In this document: piece by piece, positions 54,867-63,906 of the stretch
How the letters are laid out: each line of letters begins with the position of its first letter
Numbering within the stretch: the first letter of the stretch is position 1
DNA from: Prevotellaceae bacterium
GTDB lineage: Bacteria; Bacteroidota; Bacteroidia; Bacteroidales; Bacteroidaceae
Reading direction: 5' to 3'
NCBI GenBank assembly: GCA_021153165.1
Contig: JAGKTZ010000003.1
Coordinates: forward strand, 19,665 to 83,664
DNA: 64,000 nucleotides
The notes under the pieces: generated by a model
What the model saw: only the letters and a program-made list of their open reading frames with translations
What the model was told of the DNA's origin: nothing
The model's database searches: none
Position numbers and translations under genes: made by a program

Positions 54867-55673
54867 TTATTTCTTCACCACGCCGCGCACGACAAACCAA
54901 AGGTGGAAAAATAGCGTAGAGACTAAACCATAGTGCTTCGTCATAATCGCAAAGCGCTCCTTGAGCGAAGCCTTGTGGTTGCGTGTAGTCATCCCTTCGT
55001 TCAGATAGTCTGCCACGGTGATGCGTGCATTTGATATCGCCAATTTTTGACGTGCTGCCTCGCGCAGGATACGTACGCACCAGTCAAAGTCGGCGCTGAA
55101 TCGGTAGCGCAGGTCGTAGCGTGCGGCGCGCGCCATTTCGGTTTGTGCGAAAAAGGCTTGATGGCACACCAGCATCCCTTGGCGGAACGAGCGCCAGGTT
55201 AGACGTGATGGTGGCGTGAGTCTGCGGCGTCGCACGAAGTTGCCCTCGGCGTCGACCAAGTCAGTATCTCCATAGATCACGGCGGGATATTTTTTTGTCT
55301 TGCCGCCGTCCTTTTCCATTTGTGCTACGGCTGCAATCTTCGACAAAGTATCTGTGGCGTGAAAGGTGTCGCCTGCGTTCAGAAACAGGATATATTCTCC
55401 TGTCGCCAAGTCCAGGGCTTTGTTCATCGCGTCGTATAGTCCCTCGTCGGGCTCACTCAGACACACAATCTCGTGACGCACTTGTGCCACGCTGTTGCGC
55501 TCTTGATAGTGATGAACGGCTTCGAGCGTGCTATCCTGGGAATTACCATCCACGATGATATGTTCGACGTACGGATAGTCTTGTGCTTCGACACTAGCAA
55601 TGGTTTTTTCGACGGACTCGGCGGCATTGTACGTCACAGTGGCGACCGAGATTTTAAGCGGAGGTTCTGACAT
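54867..55673 (-). CDS. Glycosyltransferase family 2
   Basis: A 268-residue GT-A fold transferase that probably adds a sugar to a surface polysaccharide or glycolipid. The N-terminal strand VATVTYNAAESVEKTIASVE, the HIIVDGNSQDST block and FLNAGD (the metal-binding DxD-equivalent) are in their usual order. No membrane segment is present except a hydrophobic C-terminus (FFHLWFVVRG). The GT4 gene lies 50 bases upstream on the same strand, so the two form a pair. Donor and acceptor are unknown. Confidence 0.9.
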   Translation of the reverse strand: MSEPPLKISVATVTYNAAESVEKTIASVEAQDYPYVEHIIVDGNSQDSTLEAVHHYQERNSVAQVRHEIVCLSEPDEGLYDAMNKALDLATGEYILFLNAGDTFHATDTLSKIAAVAQMEKDGGKTKKYPAVIYGDTDLVDAEGNFVRRRRLTPPSRLTWRSFRQGMLVCHQAFFAQTEMARAARYDLRYRFSADFDWCVRILREAARQKLAISNARITVADYLNEGMTTRNHKASLKERFAIMTKHYGLVSTLFFHLWFVVRGVVKK

Positions 55674-55723
55674 TTTTTTGTGTAAAACTTATTATATATA
55701 ATGTATTAAAAGACGGATTGAAC

Positions 55724-57001
55724 CTACTCTCCGACCTCGGATTGAGGAGAAAGCAGGTTTTCATAGAGGGCAATGAAGCGCTGTGCTACGGCAGCCTCGG
55801 AATAAGTACTGACCGCCTTTTCACGCGCCGCCTTTGCCATTTCGGGATAGTTGGGCGAGGATAGCACTTGCTTAATGCCCTCTGCCAAATCTGACGCATC
55901 CTTGTAGCGCGCCAAGTAGCCGTCTAGACCAGGTGTGATCATCTGTGGCAGACCACCCACATTGAAGGCCACACAAGGCGTCGAACAGGCCATAGCCTCT
56001 ACCACCGTGTTCGGCAGGTTGTCCATCAGCGTCGGCATCAGTAGCACATCGGCTGCATCGTAAAGCCTGCGCATCGTTTCCTCACTGTTCACGTATTCTT
56101 GGGGGAATAGTGCGCAGGGGAAGGTGCCTTGCAGTGTGCTCGCTTCCTTGCCCACGGGCACCAGGGCCAACTGTTCTGTCCACGCGCCGTCGCTATGGTG
56201 CAATTGCTCCAGGGCTTGGCGCAAATATTGTATACCCTTGTTGGGATCTGTGGCTTTGTAGGCGACAAAGAGCAAGATCTTTTTGTCCAAAGGCAAGCCC
56301 AACGCTTGACGAGCCTTGACCTTGTCTTGCGAAACAAAGAAATCAGTGTCGATGGGGTTGGGGATGCTGTGCACGGGGCGTCCCTTCAGTAGCGGTGCAC
56401 GGCGGGCAATGTCTGCCAGCCAGTCGCTACATGCCACAAAGGTCATGGGGGCTGTACCGTATGTTTTGCGCTTTCTTTCGTAAGTCTTGGTGGAAAGATC
56501 CTTTGCACTACCTCCGCCACGCAACAAAGGGCAATGTCCGCAGCCGGTCTGCCATCGTTCGCACGCACCAGCTTGGTGACACACGCCGGTCACGGGCCAC
56601 ATGTCGTGCATGGTCCATACGACGGGTTTGCCGCTTTGCAGGATTTTCTGCATATCGCTCAGTGACAACATGCCCTGATTGAACCAATGCAAATGTACGA
56701 TATCGGCTTGCTGGAATTGGGGCAGTCGTGTGATGTCGGCGCCATGTGTTGCGGGGTCGATAGCAAACAGATTCTTTCTGCTGCCGCGATTGGCCCACAC
56801 TATACCAAGGCGCTCGGCCACGAAACGTATTTTTTGCAACAGTTTGCCGGGTAGCGCGTGCACTTGGGGATTTTCGCTCTCGCGCTTATTGACGAGCATT
56901 TCCGCCTCTACACCTTGCGAATGCAGAGCTTTCATCAGACGACTTGCCGCTATGGCAGCGCCGCCGGTGTGTTCGGAAGTATTTACGAGAAGTACGCGCA
57001 T
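55724..57001 (-). CDS. Glycosyltransferase family 4
   Basis: A 425-residue GT-B fold transferase. The N-terminal lobe begins MRVLLVNTSEHTGGAAIAA. The C-terminal lobe has KILLFVAYKATDPNKGIQYL, DVLLMPTLMDNLPNTVVEAMACSTPCVAF and NVGGLPQMI, the EX7E-type donor site. The middle contains several cysteines (CHQAGACERWQTGCGHCPLL), a zinc-like cluster seen in some wall-polysaccharide transferases. The start at 57001 is chosen over a TTG four codons upstream, because the promoter's -7 box ends only ten bases before it. Confidence 0.92.
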   Translation of the reverse strand: MRVLLVNTSEHTGGAAIAASRLMKALHSQGVEAEMLVNKRESENPQVHALPGKLLQKIRFVAERLGIVWANRGSRKNLFAIDPATHGADITRLPQFQQADIVHLHWFNQGMLSLSDMQKILQSGKPVVWTMHDMWPVTGVCHQAGACERWQTGCGHCPLLRGGGSAKDLSTKTYERKRKTYGTAPMTFVACSDWLADIARRAPLLKGRPVHSIPNPIDTDFFVSQDKVKARQALGLPLDKKILLFVAYKATDPNKGIQYLRQALEQLHHSDGAWTEQLALVPVGKEASTLQGTFPCALFPQEYVNSEETMRRLYDAADVLLMPTLMDNLPNTVVEAMACSTPCVAFNVGGLPQMITPGLDGYLARYKDASDLAEGIKQVLSSPNYPEMAKAAREKAVSTYSEAAVAQRFIALYENLLSPQSEVGE

Positions 57002-57010
57002 AATATCTCG

Positions 57011-57041
57011 CAAAGGTACACATTATTTATGAATCTGCAAA
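57011..57041 (-). promoter_or_regulatory. Promoter abutting the GT4 start codon
   Basis: On the minus strand TTTG (57041-57038), 19 bases, TACCTTTG (57018-57011). The expected transcript start is about five bases before the ATG, so the leader is minimal or absent. Confidence 0.75.
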
Positions 57042-57081
57042 TTATAGCGGACAGGATACAAAGTTTTGCTGCTACGTAGCA

Positions 57082-57145
57082 AAGAAAAACCGCCAAGAGT
57101 TCTTTTGTGCATTTGTTTAGATTTGCGCAAAAGCGACCCTCGGCG
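57082..57145 (-). terminator. Terminator of the beta-helix protein gene
   Basis: On the minus strand CGCCGAGGGT pairs fully with ACTCTTGGCG (57145-57136 and 57100-57091, G-U pairs included), with an inner TTTTG/CAAAA, followed by GTTTTTC. It begins about 50 bases past the stop codon. Confidence 0.7.
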
Positions 57146-57195
57146 ATTTTCATATTGACCCTATAATCAAAAGAAATGAAGCCTGTTTGTCGGTT

Positions 57196-59373
57196 TTATC
57201 TGACGGTAGTGACCATCGACGAAGTAGTGAAAGTTTTCTTGGATGTACCGGGGGTGTAACTACCTCCCCAACTGAGTCCCTGAAACGTTGTGCCGCCTGA
57301 ATAAGAGCCTGCCGTGTAGATTGTATATCCAGTGGAGGCCTTCAGGTCCGGCGAAGAGAATAGCATTGTCATTGAGTTGAGTGTACGAGGTGCTACGACG
57401 CTGAAAATGCATGAACCATCCGACGAATTGCACACTGCCAAGCGTGTATTTTGCGTCACGCTGCCAGAATAAACTACTGTGCGCTGCGTACAAGCATTGG
57501 ATGACGGTGTACTGGTCGCTCCGCCCATGCCCACAAGCAAACCGCCGGTGATTTTGAAGGTATTCTGATCGCAATCGAAGCCTTCTTCTGGTTGGTTTGT
57601 ACCCGAACTAAAGATCACGCCGCCAGTGATCGTGATCGTACCATTAGCATCTATGCCGTCATTGTTTGAGGCATAGGCATAGATATTACCGCCACCTATC
57701 ACGATACCATTTGAAGCCTGCAGTACGTCGTCGTAAGTTGTGCCGATAATAGTCCCACCGTTTACGGTCAGTACCTTTTTGCTCTCAATACCTTCTCCGC
57801 CTTCGCTCACAGTACTTACCGTGATTTCGCCGTTTTCTATAAATACATTGCCATCTGCTTTGATGCATTTGGGATTACCTCCCGACCCCGATTGGCTACT
57901 GCCTGGCCATCCGCCACCGCCACCTGGCCATCCACCTCCAGGACGTCCGCCAGTGCTACCGCCGCTGGTTGTGCCGCCCACCTGACTGCCTGTGGTCGAG
58001 GCCTTGATTACGGGCGAATGGTCAGCATCGCCGATGGTCAGTGCGCCGTCTGCTGAAACGCACTTGCCACCGCTGCCGCTTGCGCTCAGGGTCAGTGTAC
58101 CGCCCAGCAGATGCATGTCGCCGTCCGCCTTGAGTCCTGTTGCCGTATATTTGTCACTAGTATTCGATGCGTTGGTATAGGTGCCACCTGCGCCGCTCAG
58201 TGCGATATTTACTTCGCCCGAGATGACGGTCAGTGTACTATCTGCCGAGAGGCCTTTGCCCGCTGTGCCCGAGTGTACAATATCTATGTACGCGCCGTCG
58301 ACCAGGATGTGTCCGTCGCTTTTGATTGCCGAGCAATAGGAGGGATCTCCGTCTGTCACAACGACACCGCCCGAGCAGGTGAAATGCAGTCGGCCGCCAG
58401 TCAGCGACATCGTCCTGCCGCTCTTCAGTCCTTTCGTTTGTTCGCCTTTCAGGGTCACTTCCATCTCGCCGCCGCTGATCGACATCACGCTGTCGCACTT
58501 CAGCGCTTTGGTGTCTGCCGCCGAGGCCGTCAGATTGAGGTAGCCTCCGCCGATTTTCACATAGCCCTCGCCGCCATCGATACAGTCGCCCTGAGTGCCT
58601 GATACGGTCACCCGACCTGCTGTCATCTGAAAGTAGTCATTCGTATGCAGACCGTCGCCCACGGCTTGCGACACCGTGATATTGCCGCCCTCTATGCTGA
58701 GATAATCGTCGCTACATACGGCGTGTTTGTAGAGGCCCTGGACATCCAGATTGCCCTCGCCCAGGAAGACCAATTGTCCCTCGGCAAAGAGTGTCGCCTT
58801 TTGATCCTCTTCGCCCTCCATGGTATATACTGCGACGTCGGTCAGGGAGTTTTTTGTTCCGGCGGGGAGTTCGATAGTCGTTTTCTTTTTACTTTGAATA
58901 TTGATCGCAGCGCCGTTTTTCGCCGTCAAGTTCAAATTGTCCAGCACCAAGGTTTGCTTCTTGCTACTGTAGAGTTTGAATCCACCCACTCCGCTTCCCG
59001 ACAGGCGATAAGTCAGTTCGTCGCTTCGATTGTTGATCACGCGCACTACGCCATCCTGCATCGTCGCATCGACCCCACGAAAGGCATAGGGATTGATTAC
59101 TCTCGGTCCGTGGGCAGTATAGGTGACGCGCACTTCGCTTTGTCCCGTGCCAAAGGTCACACTATCCACCGCCGCCGCATCCAATTCGTGTGCTGTGCCA
59201 CTGATGACAAAACGCACGCGCTGCCCGTCCGTGGACATGCGCAGTGAGTCTATCACCTCGGTGGGGACGGTCAGGCAAACGCCGTCGTTGCAGAAAATTT
59301 GTGCCACGCGCTGTGCTGAAACGGAGAGTCCCGTCAGTATACAGAATAATAGGGCAAGGTGTCTATATGTCAT
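57196..59373 (-). CDS. Secreted carbohydrate-binding beta-helix protein (Cthe_2159-like)
   Basis: A 725-residue exported protein. The signal peptide ends LSVSAQ, mature start Gln. Most of the chain (about 100-460 and 505-640) consists of repeating rungs with a KADG-x3-hydrophobic-x2-GG-x3-hydrophobic pattern, for example GLKADGDMHLLGGTLTLSAS and CIKADGNVFIENGEI, which suggests a right-handed beta helix like the Cthe_2159 cellulose/pectin-binding family. A Gly/Pro/Trp-rich linker of about 35 residues (around 470-505) splits the helix. The C-terminus has a small separate domain. No catalytic motif seen; sugar binding is inferred from the family. The frame is open to 59445, but the ATG at 59373 begins the signal peptide. 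Confidence 0.8.
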   Translation of the reverse strand: MTYRHLALLFCILTGLSVSAQRVAQIFCNDGVCLTVPTEVIDSLRMSTDGQRVRFVISGTAHELDAAAVDSVTFGTGQSEVRVTYTAHGPRVINPYAFRGVDATMQDGVVRVINNRSDELTYRLSGSGVGGFKLYSSKKQTLVLDNLNLTAKNGAAINIQSKKKTTIELPAGTKNSLTDVAVYTMEGEEDQKATLFAEGQLVFLGEGNLDVQGLYKHAVCSDDYLSIEGGNITVSQAVGDGLHTNDYFQMTAGRVTVSGTQGDCIDGGEGYVKIGGGYLNLTASAADTKALKCDSVMSISGGEMEVTLKGEQTKGLKSGRTMSLTGGRLHFTCSGGVVVTDGDPSYCSAIKSDGHILVDGAYIDIVHSGTAGKGLSADSTLTVISGEVNIALSGAGGTYTNASNTSDKYTATGLKADGDMHLLGGTLTLSASGSGGKCVSADGALTIGDADHSPVIKASTTGSQVGGTTSGGSTGGRPGGGWPGGGGGWPGSSQSGSGGNPKCIKADGNVFIENGEITVSTVSEGGEGIESKKVLTVNGGTIIGTTYDDVLQASNGIVIGGGNIYAYASNNDGIDANGTITITGGVIFSSGTNQPEEGFDCDQNTFKITGGLLVGMGGATSTPSSNACTQRTVVYSGSVTQNTRLAVCNSSDGSCIFSVVAPRTLNSMTMLFSSPDLKASTGYTIYTAGSYSGGTTFQGLSWGGSYTPGTSKKTFTTSSMVTTVR

Positions 59374-59484
59374 GGTATTAAAATATTTATCTAATGTGTG
59401 GTTTGCACGATGGGAGAACTTTGTCGCTTTGATAGAGTTGGCCAAATCTATACATTAATATTATAGACACACCACCTCAGTTTG

Positions 59485-59492
59485 CAAAATTA
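59485..59492 (-). promoter_or_regulatory. -7 box upstream of the beta-helix protein gene
   Basis: On the minus strand TAATTTTG fits the consensus and lies 112 bases before the start codon. The -33 region is not convincing. Confidence 0.4.
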
Positions 59493-59643
59493 CAAAAAAA
59501 TATCTCTGCACATTTGGCTCAGGTTTATAATCGACTAAACAAAGAATTCTTCCTCAAAATCACTCTTTTTTTATAGATAAAACTTCGCCATAATTTCTAT
59601 GAAATTGCATCTGTCATAGGAACATTGATTTTATATGTAATTA

Positions 59644-59741
59644 GTACTAACAGCAATTTCACCGTTTTCTATAATGACATCACCATCTGCTTTAATGCGA
59701 TTGGAGCAACCTACAGATCCAACCTTACAACTACTAGGCTA
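59644..59741 (-). pseudogene. Decayed fragment of a second beta-helix protein gene
   Basis: About 100 bases match the coding sequence of the neighbouring gene at about 57815-57915. Translated on the minus strand the fragment reads NRIKADGDVIIENGEIAVST, against KCIKADGNVFIENGEITVST in the gene. Weaker similarity continues for about 50 bases on the linker side; on the other side the frame soon stops. It is too short to be functional and is probably what remains of a tandem paralogue. The rest of the gap 59374-60045 holds promoters and no other gene. Confidence 0.75.
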
Positions 59742-59918
59742 TCCAAATGAAGGACAGTTTTTGAATAGTTATTTGACCCATTCTTTTTTGATAGTTGTAG
59801 AGATGATACAAATAGGATAAACCTTGCGTGATAAGTTCATTTTTTTAACCCACAGTGACACTTTCCAAGGTTTTTCTCTGCTTTTTTACTCTGTGGAGTG
59901 CATTATCTGAAAATAGTG

Positions 59919-59950
59919 CTTGCGGTATATTGAAAAAAGTCATACATTTG
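59919..59950 (+). promoter_or_regulatory. Promoter of the YidE-like transporter gene
   Basis: CTTG (59919-59922), 20 bases, and a perfect -7 box TACATTTG (59943-59950). The leader would be about 90 bases. Confidence 0.65.
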
Positions 59951-60045
59951 CCCCGTCAAAGGTTATGTATTCCTTAGAAATAGGGGACAACTTTGAAGAA
60001 AATGAGGCATTGACCTCAGTTTGATTATGAAGTTAAGTAGAATGT

Positions 60046-61707
60046 ATGAACTGGTTGTCTGAAACCCTACTGATGCCTTCGCCGATCCAAGCCGTCATTG
60101 TGATCTGCTTGATTTGTGCGATAGGTTTGTCTTTGAGTAAATTTAAGTTCAAAGGCATCAGTTTAGGGGTGACTTATGTATTTTTTATAGGTATCTTAGC
60201 TGGTGCTTTGGGGCTAAACATTGATCCCAAGATGTTGGGCTATGCTGAAAGTTTCGGTTTGATCCTGTTTGTCTACATCCTGGGGCTGCAGGTCGGGCCG
60301 GGCTTCATGAGCACCTTTCGGCAGGGTGGTACGACCCTGAATGCATTGGCGCTGGCTGTCGTCTTGATCGGTACGCTGATAGCCCTGCTTATTGCGTGGC
60401 TGGGTTGGGTGCCTATCGGCGACATGATGGGTGTGCTGTGCGGTGCAACGACCAATACACCGGCACTGGGTGCTGCGCAGCAGACGCTGAAACAACTGGG
60501 CGAGCCCTCGACGGGGGCAGCGCTGAGTTGTGCGGTGACGTATCCCCTGGGTATGCTGGGCGTGATACTTTCGCTGATCCTGATGCGCGTGTGGCTAGTG
60601 CGCCGTGGCAAGAATCTAACCCCAGCAGAGACAGATGACAATGAAGCGCACATCACCTCCTTTGAGGTGTGCAACCCCGCCGTGTTTGGCAAATCTCTCT
60701 ACTCGGTGGCTGGACTGGACGAATCGAAATTTGTAGTAAGTCGGTTGTGGCGTGGCGGCAAAGTGATATTGCCTACATCAGAAACTGTAGTAGAACAAGG
60801 TGACCGCGTGCTGGTCATCACACAACAGAAGTGGGTGGAACAGTTGACCGTCCTCTTTGGCAAACACGACGATACGGACTGGAATGACAAGAATGTGGAC
60901 TGGAATGCATTGGACTCTAAATTGGTGTCGCAACGTATCCTGGTCACACGTCCTGAGATAAATGGTAAACATCTGGGTTCGCTGCATCTACGCAATCGCT
61001 ATGGTGTGAATGTGAGTCGTGTGCAGCGTGCGGGACTACAGCTCGTGGCTACTTCGTCTCTGACCCTGCGCATGGGCGACCGTGTGACCGTGGTCGGCGA
61101 GGCGGAAAGTATCGAAAAGGTGACACAGGAATTGGGTAATGCAGTGAAGAATTTGAACGAGCCCAATATGGTGACCATCTTCATCGGTATTGTGCTGGGT
61201 TTGCTCCTGGGTTGCTTGCCCTTTGACTTAGGTCTCAGTTATCCGGTACGCCTCGGTTTGGCTGGCGGTCCTATTATTATGGGAATTTTGATAGGCGCTT
61301 TTGGTCCGAGATTCCACATGGTAGCTTACACCACAACCTCTGCCAACCTGATGCTACGTTCGCTGGGCCTTTCCATGTATCTGGCTTGTCTGGGATTGGA
61401 TGCCGGTCGTGATTTCCTAGACACCGTGATGCGTCCCGAAGCTCTGGCATGGATAGGTTATGGCGTACTCATCACTATGCTACCCATATTGATCGTGGGA
61501 GCTGTCGCCGTGGTGTGGATGAAAAAGAGTTTTGCCGCCACAGCAGGTATGCTATGCGGTGCAATGGCCAATCCTATCGCGCTGAATTATGTGAACGACA
61601 CGATGCCAGGCAACAAGGCTTCGGTGGCCTATGCTTCGGTGTATCCGCTGGCGATGTTTTTGCGCGTCATCTTGGCACAGATCATCGTGATGCTATGGTT
61701 TGCATAG
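60046..61707 (+). CDS. YidE/AspT-type putative transporter with two RCK_C domains
   Basis: A 553-residue inner-membrane protein of the aspartate:alanine exchanger-like family. Two membrane halves of about five segments each (about 10-190 and 375-553) both carry the duplication-domain words, LGLQVGPGFM with TNTPALGAAQQTL in the first half and CGAMANPIALNYVND in the second. Between them are two TrkA-C (RCK_C) domains (about 205-290 and 295-370, for example GDRVLVITQQ and GDRVTVVGEAESIEKV). The substrate is unknown; relatives move amino acids or dicarboxylates. The PgpH-like gene starts 75 bases downstream on the same strand, probably the same transcript. Confidence 0.88.
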   Translation: MNWLSETLLMPSPIQAVIVICLICAIGLSLSKFKFKGISLGVTYVFFIGILAGALGLNIDPKMLGYAESFGLILFVYILGLQVGPGFMSTFRQGGTTLNALALAVVLIGTLIALLIAWLGWVPIGDMMGVLCGATTNTPALGAAQQTLKQLGEPSTGAALSCAVTYPLGMLGVILSLILMRVWLVRRGKNLTPAETDDNEAHITSFEVCNPAVFGKSLYSVAGLDESKFVVSRLWRGGKVILPTSETVVEQGDRVLVITQQKWVEQLTVLFGKHDDTDWNDKNVDWNALDSKLVSQRILVTRPEINGKHLGSLHLRNRYGVNVSRVQRAGLQLVATSSLTLRMGDRVTVVGEAESIEKVTQELGNAVKNLNEPNMVTIFIGIVLGLLLGCLPFDLGLSYPVRLGLAGGPIIMGILIGAFGPRFHMVAYTTTSANLMLRSLGLSMYLACLGLDAGRDFLDTVMRPEALAWIGYGVLITMLPILIVGAVAVVWMKKSFAATAGMLCGAMANPIALNYVNDTMPGNKASVAYASVYPLAMFLRVILAQIIVMLWFA

Positions 61708-61782
61708 CACACCTTATACAATATACACAAAGAAAAATAAAAAATAGCACCTCGGGCGAGGACGCTGAAAATAGCATATATT

Positions 61783-63906
61783 ATGACAAATCGTAGAAAG
61801 CCCATCCTGCTGGAAAGCAGAAAAAAGTTCGTAGCCTATGCGACTCCCATTCTGGCAATCCTATTGCTGGTGTGGTTTCTGCCCAGAGAGGAAAAATTTG
61901 CTTACCTTTACGAGGAAGGTCGTCCTTGGCGCTACTCACAATTGATAGCGCCGTACGACTTTACTGTATATAAAACGAAAGAAGAAATTTTTGCGGAGAC
62001 AGATAGTGTAAAGAAAAATTTCACGCCCTACTATCGACTGGACACCATCAAGCGAAACGAGCAAGTGGGTCTGATGCTGAAAAATGCATCTAATGTACCT
62101 GGACACAATGCTGCCGACTTAGCACTACTTAAAACCCTCCTGCTTCAAGCCTATGCTGGCGGTGTGGTGGATGGTGAGACTTACGACAACCTGTGGAGCA
62201 AGAACTGCAAACAAATCGTCGTGGTGGATGGTACTAAAGAGACCGTGCGCCCAATAGCCGAACTGGAAACGCCAGAAAGCGCTTACAAAAAGTTGGTAAT
62301 ATTCAATACCAATGGCGTGAGTGATGCCTTTATGAAGCGATATCAGTTGGAAAACTATCTGGTAGGCATATTAGAGAAAGACGAAACCAGAACAAACGCC
62401 GAACTTCAAAGAGCCTTGGCTGTATCCGACTCAAGCACTCGGGTGCAGACTGGGCAACTGATTGTGAACCGTGGACAAATAGTAACGGCACAGCATGTAA
62501 AAGTACTCGACTCAATGAAGCGTGAAAGCGAACGCAGACTTGATCCGCTTGAAGGCTACTGGGTGATCCTGCTGGGACAGTTAGTTTTTATCGCTATAGT
62601 GATATCTTTATTCTATTACTACTTGCGCTTGTTCCGTCGCGATTACTTGTGCTCACCACACCATTTGTTGTTGGCATATAGTCTGATCACGCTATTCCCG
62701 CTGATGACTTATTTGATGGTAGATTATCAGTTCTCCAACGTCTATCTACTCCCCTTTGCAATGATTGCCATCTTTATCCGCGTCTTCCTTGATTCGCGCA
62801 CAGCATTCGTAGCAATGGTAGTTTCAGCAGTGCTTTCGTCGCTCGTATTATACACCGCCTACGACTTCCTGCTACTGCAGATTGTAGTAGCCATGGTGGC
62901 CATTTATTCTTTGCGCGAGTTGACTGAACGCTCTCAGATCATGAAGACAGCCGCTCTCGTTACAATCATAGGAATCTTGGTCAATTATGCATACAGTTTC
63001 GCACAGGGTATAGAGTTTCAGGCTTTGGACTTGCAGCGTATTATATATATATGTCTAAGTGGCTTGCTGTTGCTTTTCGCTTACCCCTTGATGTATATTA
63101 TCGAGAAGGTGTTTGGCTTTACCTCCAGCGTGACGCTCGTAGAATTGACCAATATCAATCACCCTATATTGCGCAAGATGTCTAAGGAAGCGCAGGGTAC
63201 ATTCAATCACTCGATGCAGGTGGCCAACCTTGCCGCAGAAGTGGCAGACAAGATTGGCGCTAAACCACAGTTGGTCAGAACGGGTGCTTTGTATCATGAT
63301 ATAGGAAAAATCAGTAATCCCGCTTTCTTTACAGAAAACCAAAGTGGCGTAAATCCTCATGATCAATTGACAGAAATAGAAAGTGCACAGATCATCACGG
63401 CGCATGTCACCGACGGACTCAAACTGGCAGAAAAACATCACTTGCCTCAGGAAATCCGCGACTTTATTACGACACACCACGGGGCGGGTATGGCGAAGTA
63501 TTTCTATATACAACACGTCAACAAATATCCTTCTGACGAAGAGGATAAGGCTCTTTTCTCTTATCCCGGACCAAATCCCTTCACTCGAGAACAAGCGGTG
63601 CTCATGATGTGCGATGCTGTCGAGGCGGCCTCGCGTAGTCTGAAAGAATACACAGAAGAAAGCATCGCCAATTTGGTCAATAAAATTATCGACGGACAAT
63701 TGGCGGACGGACACTTCAAGGAATGTCCCATTACGTTCAAGGATATTGCAGATGCTAAACAAGTGTTGATAGACAGCCTTAAGACCATCTATCACACTCG
63801 TATCTCGTATCCCGAACTCAATGGCAAACCGCAAGAACCCGTAGCAAAATCTCGCCAGGGACTATTCGGTGGTGGATTGCCTGGGACTTGGAGGAGACAA
63901 CCTTAA
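61783..63906 (+). CDS. 7TM-HD family phosphodiesterase (PgpH-like)
   Basis: A 707-residue inner-membrane protein. One N-terminal membrane segment (about 18-34) is followed by an extracytoplasmic 7TMR-HDED domain (about 40-260), seven membrane segments (about 265-445) and a cytoplasmic HD domain. HD motifs: His476 in GTFNHSMQVANLA, the His505-Asp506 pair in LYHDIGKISNP, ITAHVTDG, and TTHHGAG. Listeria PgpH of this architecture degrades cyclic di-AMP, and the same role is inferred here. The family length and motif order are complete. It follows the RCK_C-containing transporter gene. The 94 bases after its stop contain no gene. Confidence 0.88.
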   Translation: MTNRRKPILLESRKKFVAYATPILAILLLVWFLPREEKFAYLYEEGRPWRYSQLIAPYDFTVYKTKEEIFAETDSVKKNFTPYYRLDTIKRNEQVGLMLKNASNVPGHNAADLALLKTLLLQAYAGGVVDGETYDNLWSKNCKQIVVVDGTKETVRPIAELETPESAYKKLVIFNTNGVSDAFMKRYQLENYLVGILEKDETRTNAELQRALAVSDSSTRVQTGQLIVNRGQIVTAQHVKVLDSMKRESERRLDPLEGYWVILLGQLVFIAIVISLFYYYLRLFRRDYLCSPHHLLLAYSLITLFPLMTYLMVDYQFSNVYLLPFAMIAIFIRVFLDSRTAFVAMVVSAVLSSLVLYTAYDFLLLQIVVAMVAIYSLRELTERSQIMKTAALVTIIGILVNYAYSFAQGIEFQALDLQRIIYICLSGLLLLFAYPLMYIIEKVFGFTSSVTLVELTNINHPILRKMSKEAQGTFNHSMQVANLAAEVADKIGAKPQLVRTGALYHDIGKISNPAFFTENQSGVNPHDQLTEIESAQIITAHVTDGLKLAEKHHLPQEIRDFITTHHGAGMAKYFYIQHVNKYPSDEEDKALFSYPGPNPFTREQAVLMMCDAVEAASRSLKEYTEESIANLVNKIIDGQLADGHFKECPITFKDIADAKQVLIDSLKTIYHTRISYPELNGKPQEPVAKSRQGLFGGGLPGTWRRQP

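Noticed and set aside
57061..57090. Palindrome GCTACGTAGC near 57071-57080 as an operator
   Set aside because: It is a single 10-base palindrome with no second copy and no regulator nearby, and it borders a terminator. Too little to call.
59819..59873. Inverted AAACCTTG/CAAGGTTT around 59819-59873
   Set aside because: Only 8 bases per arm with a 39-base loop in A/T-rich DNA. Likely chance, with no placement relative to a gene that suggests a role.
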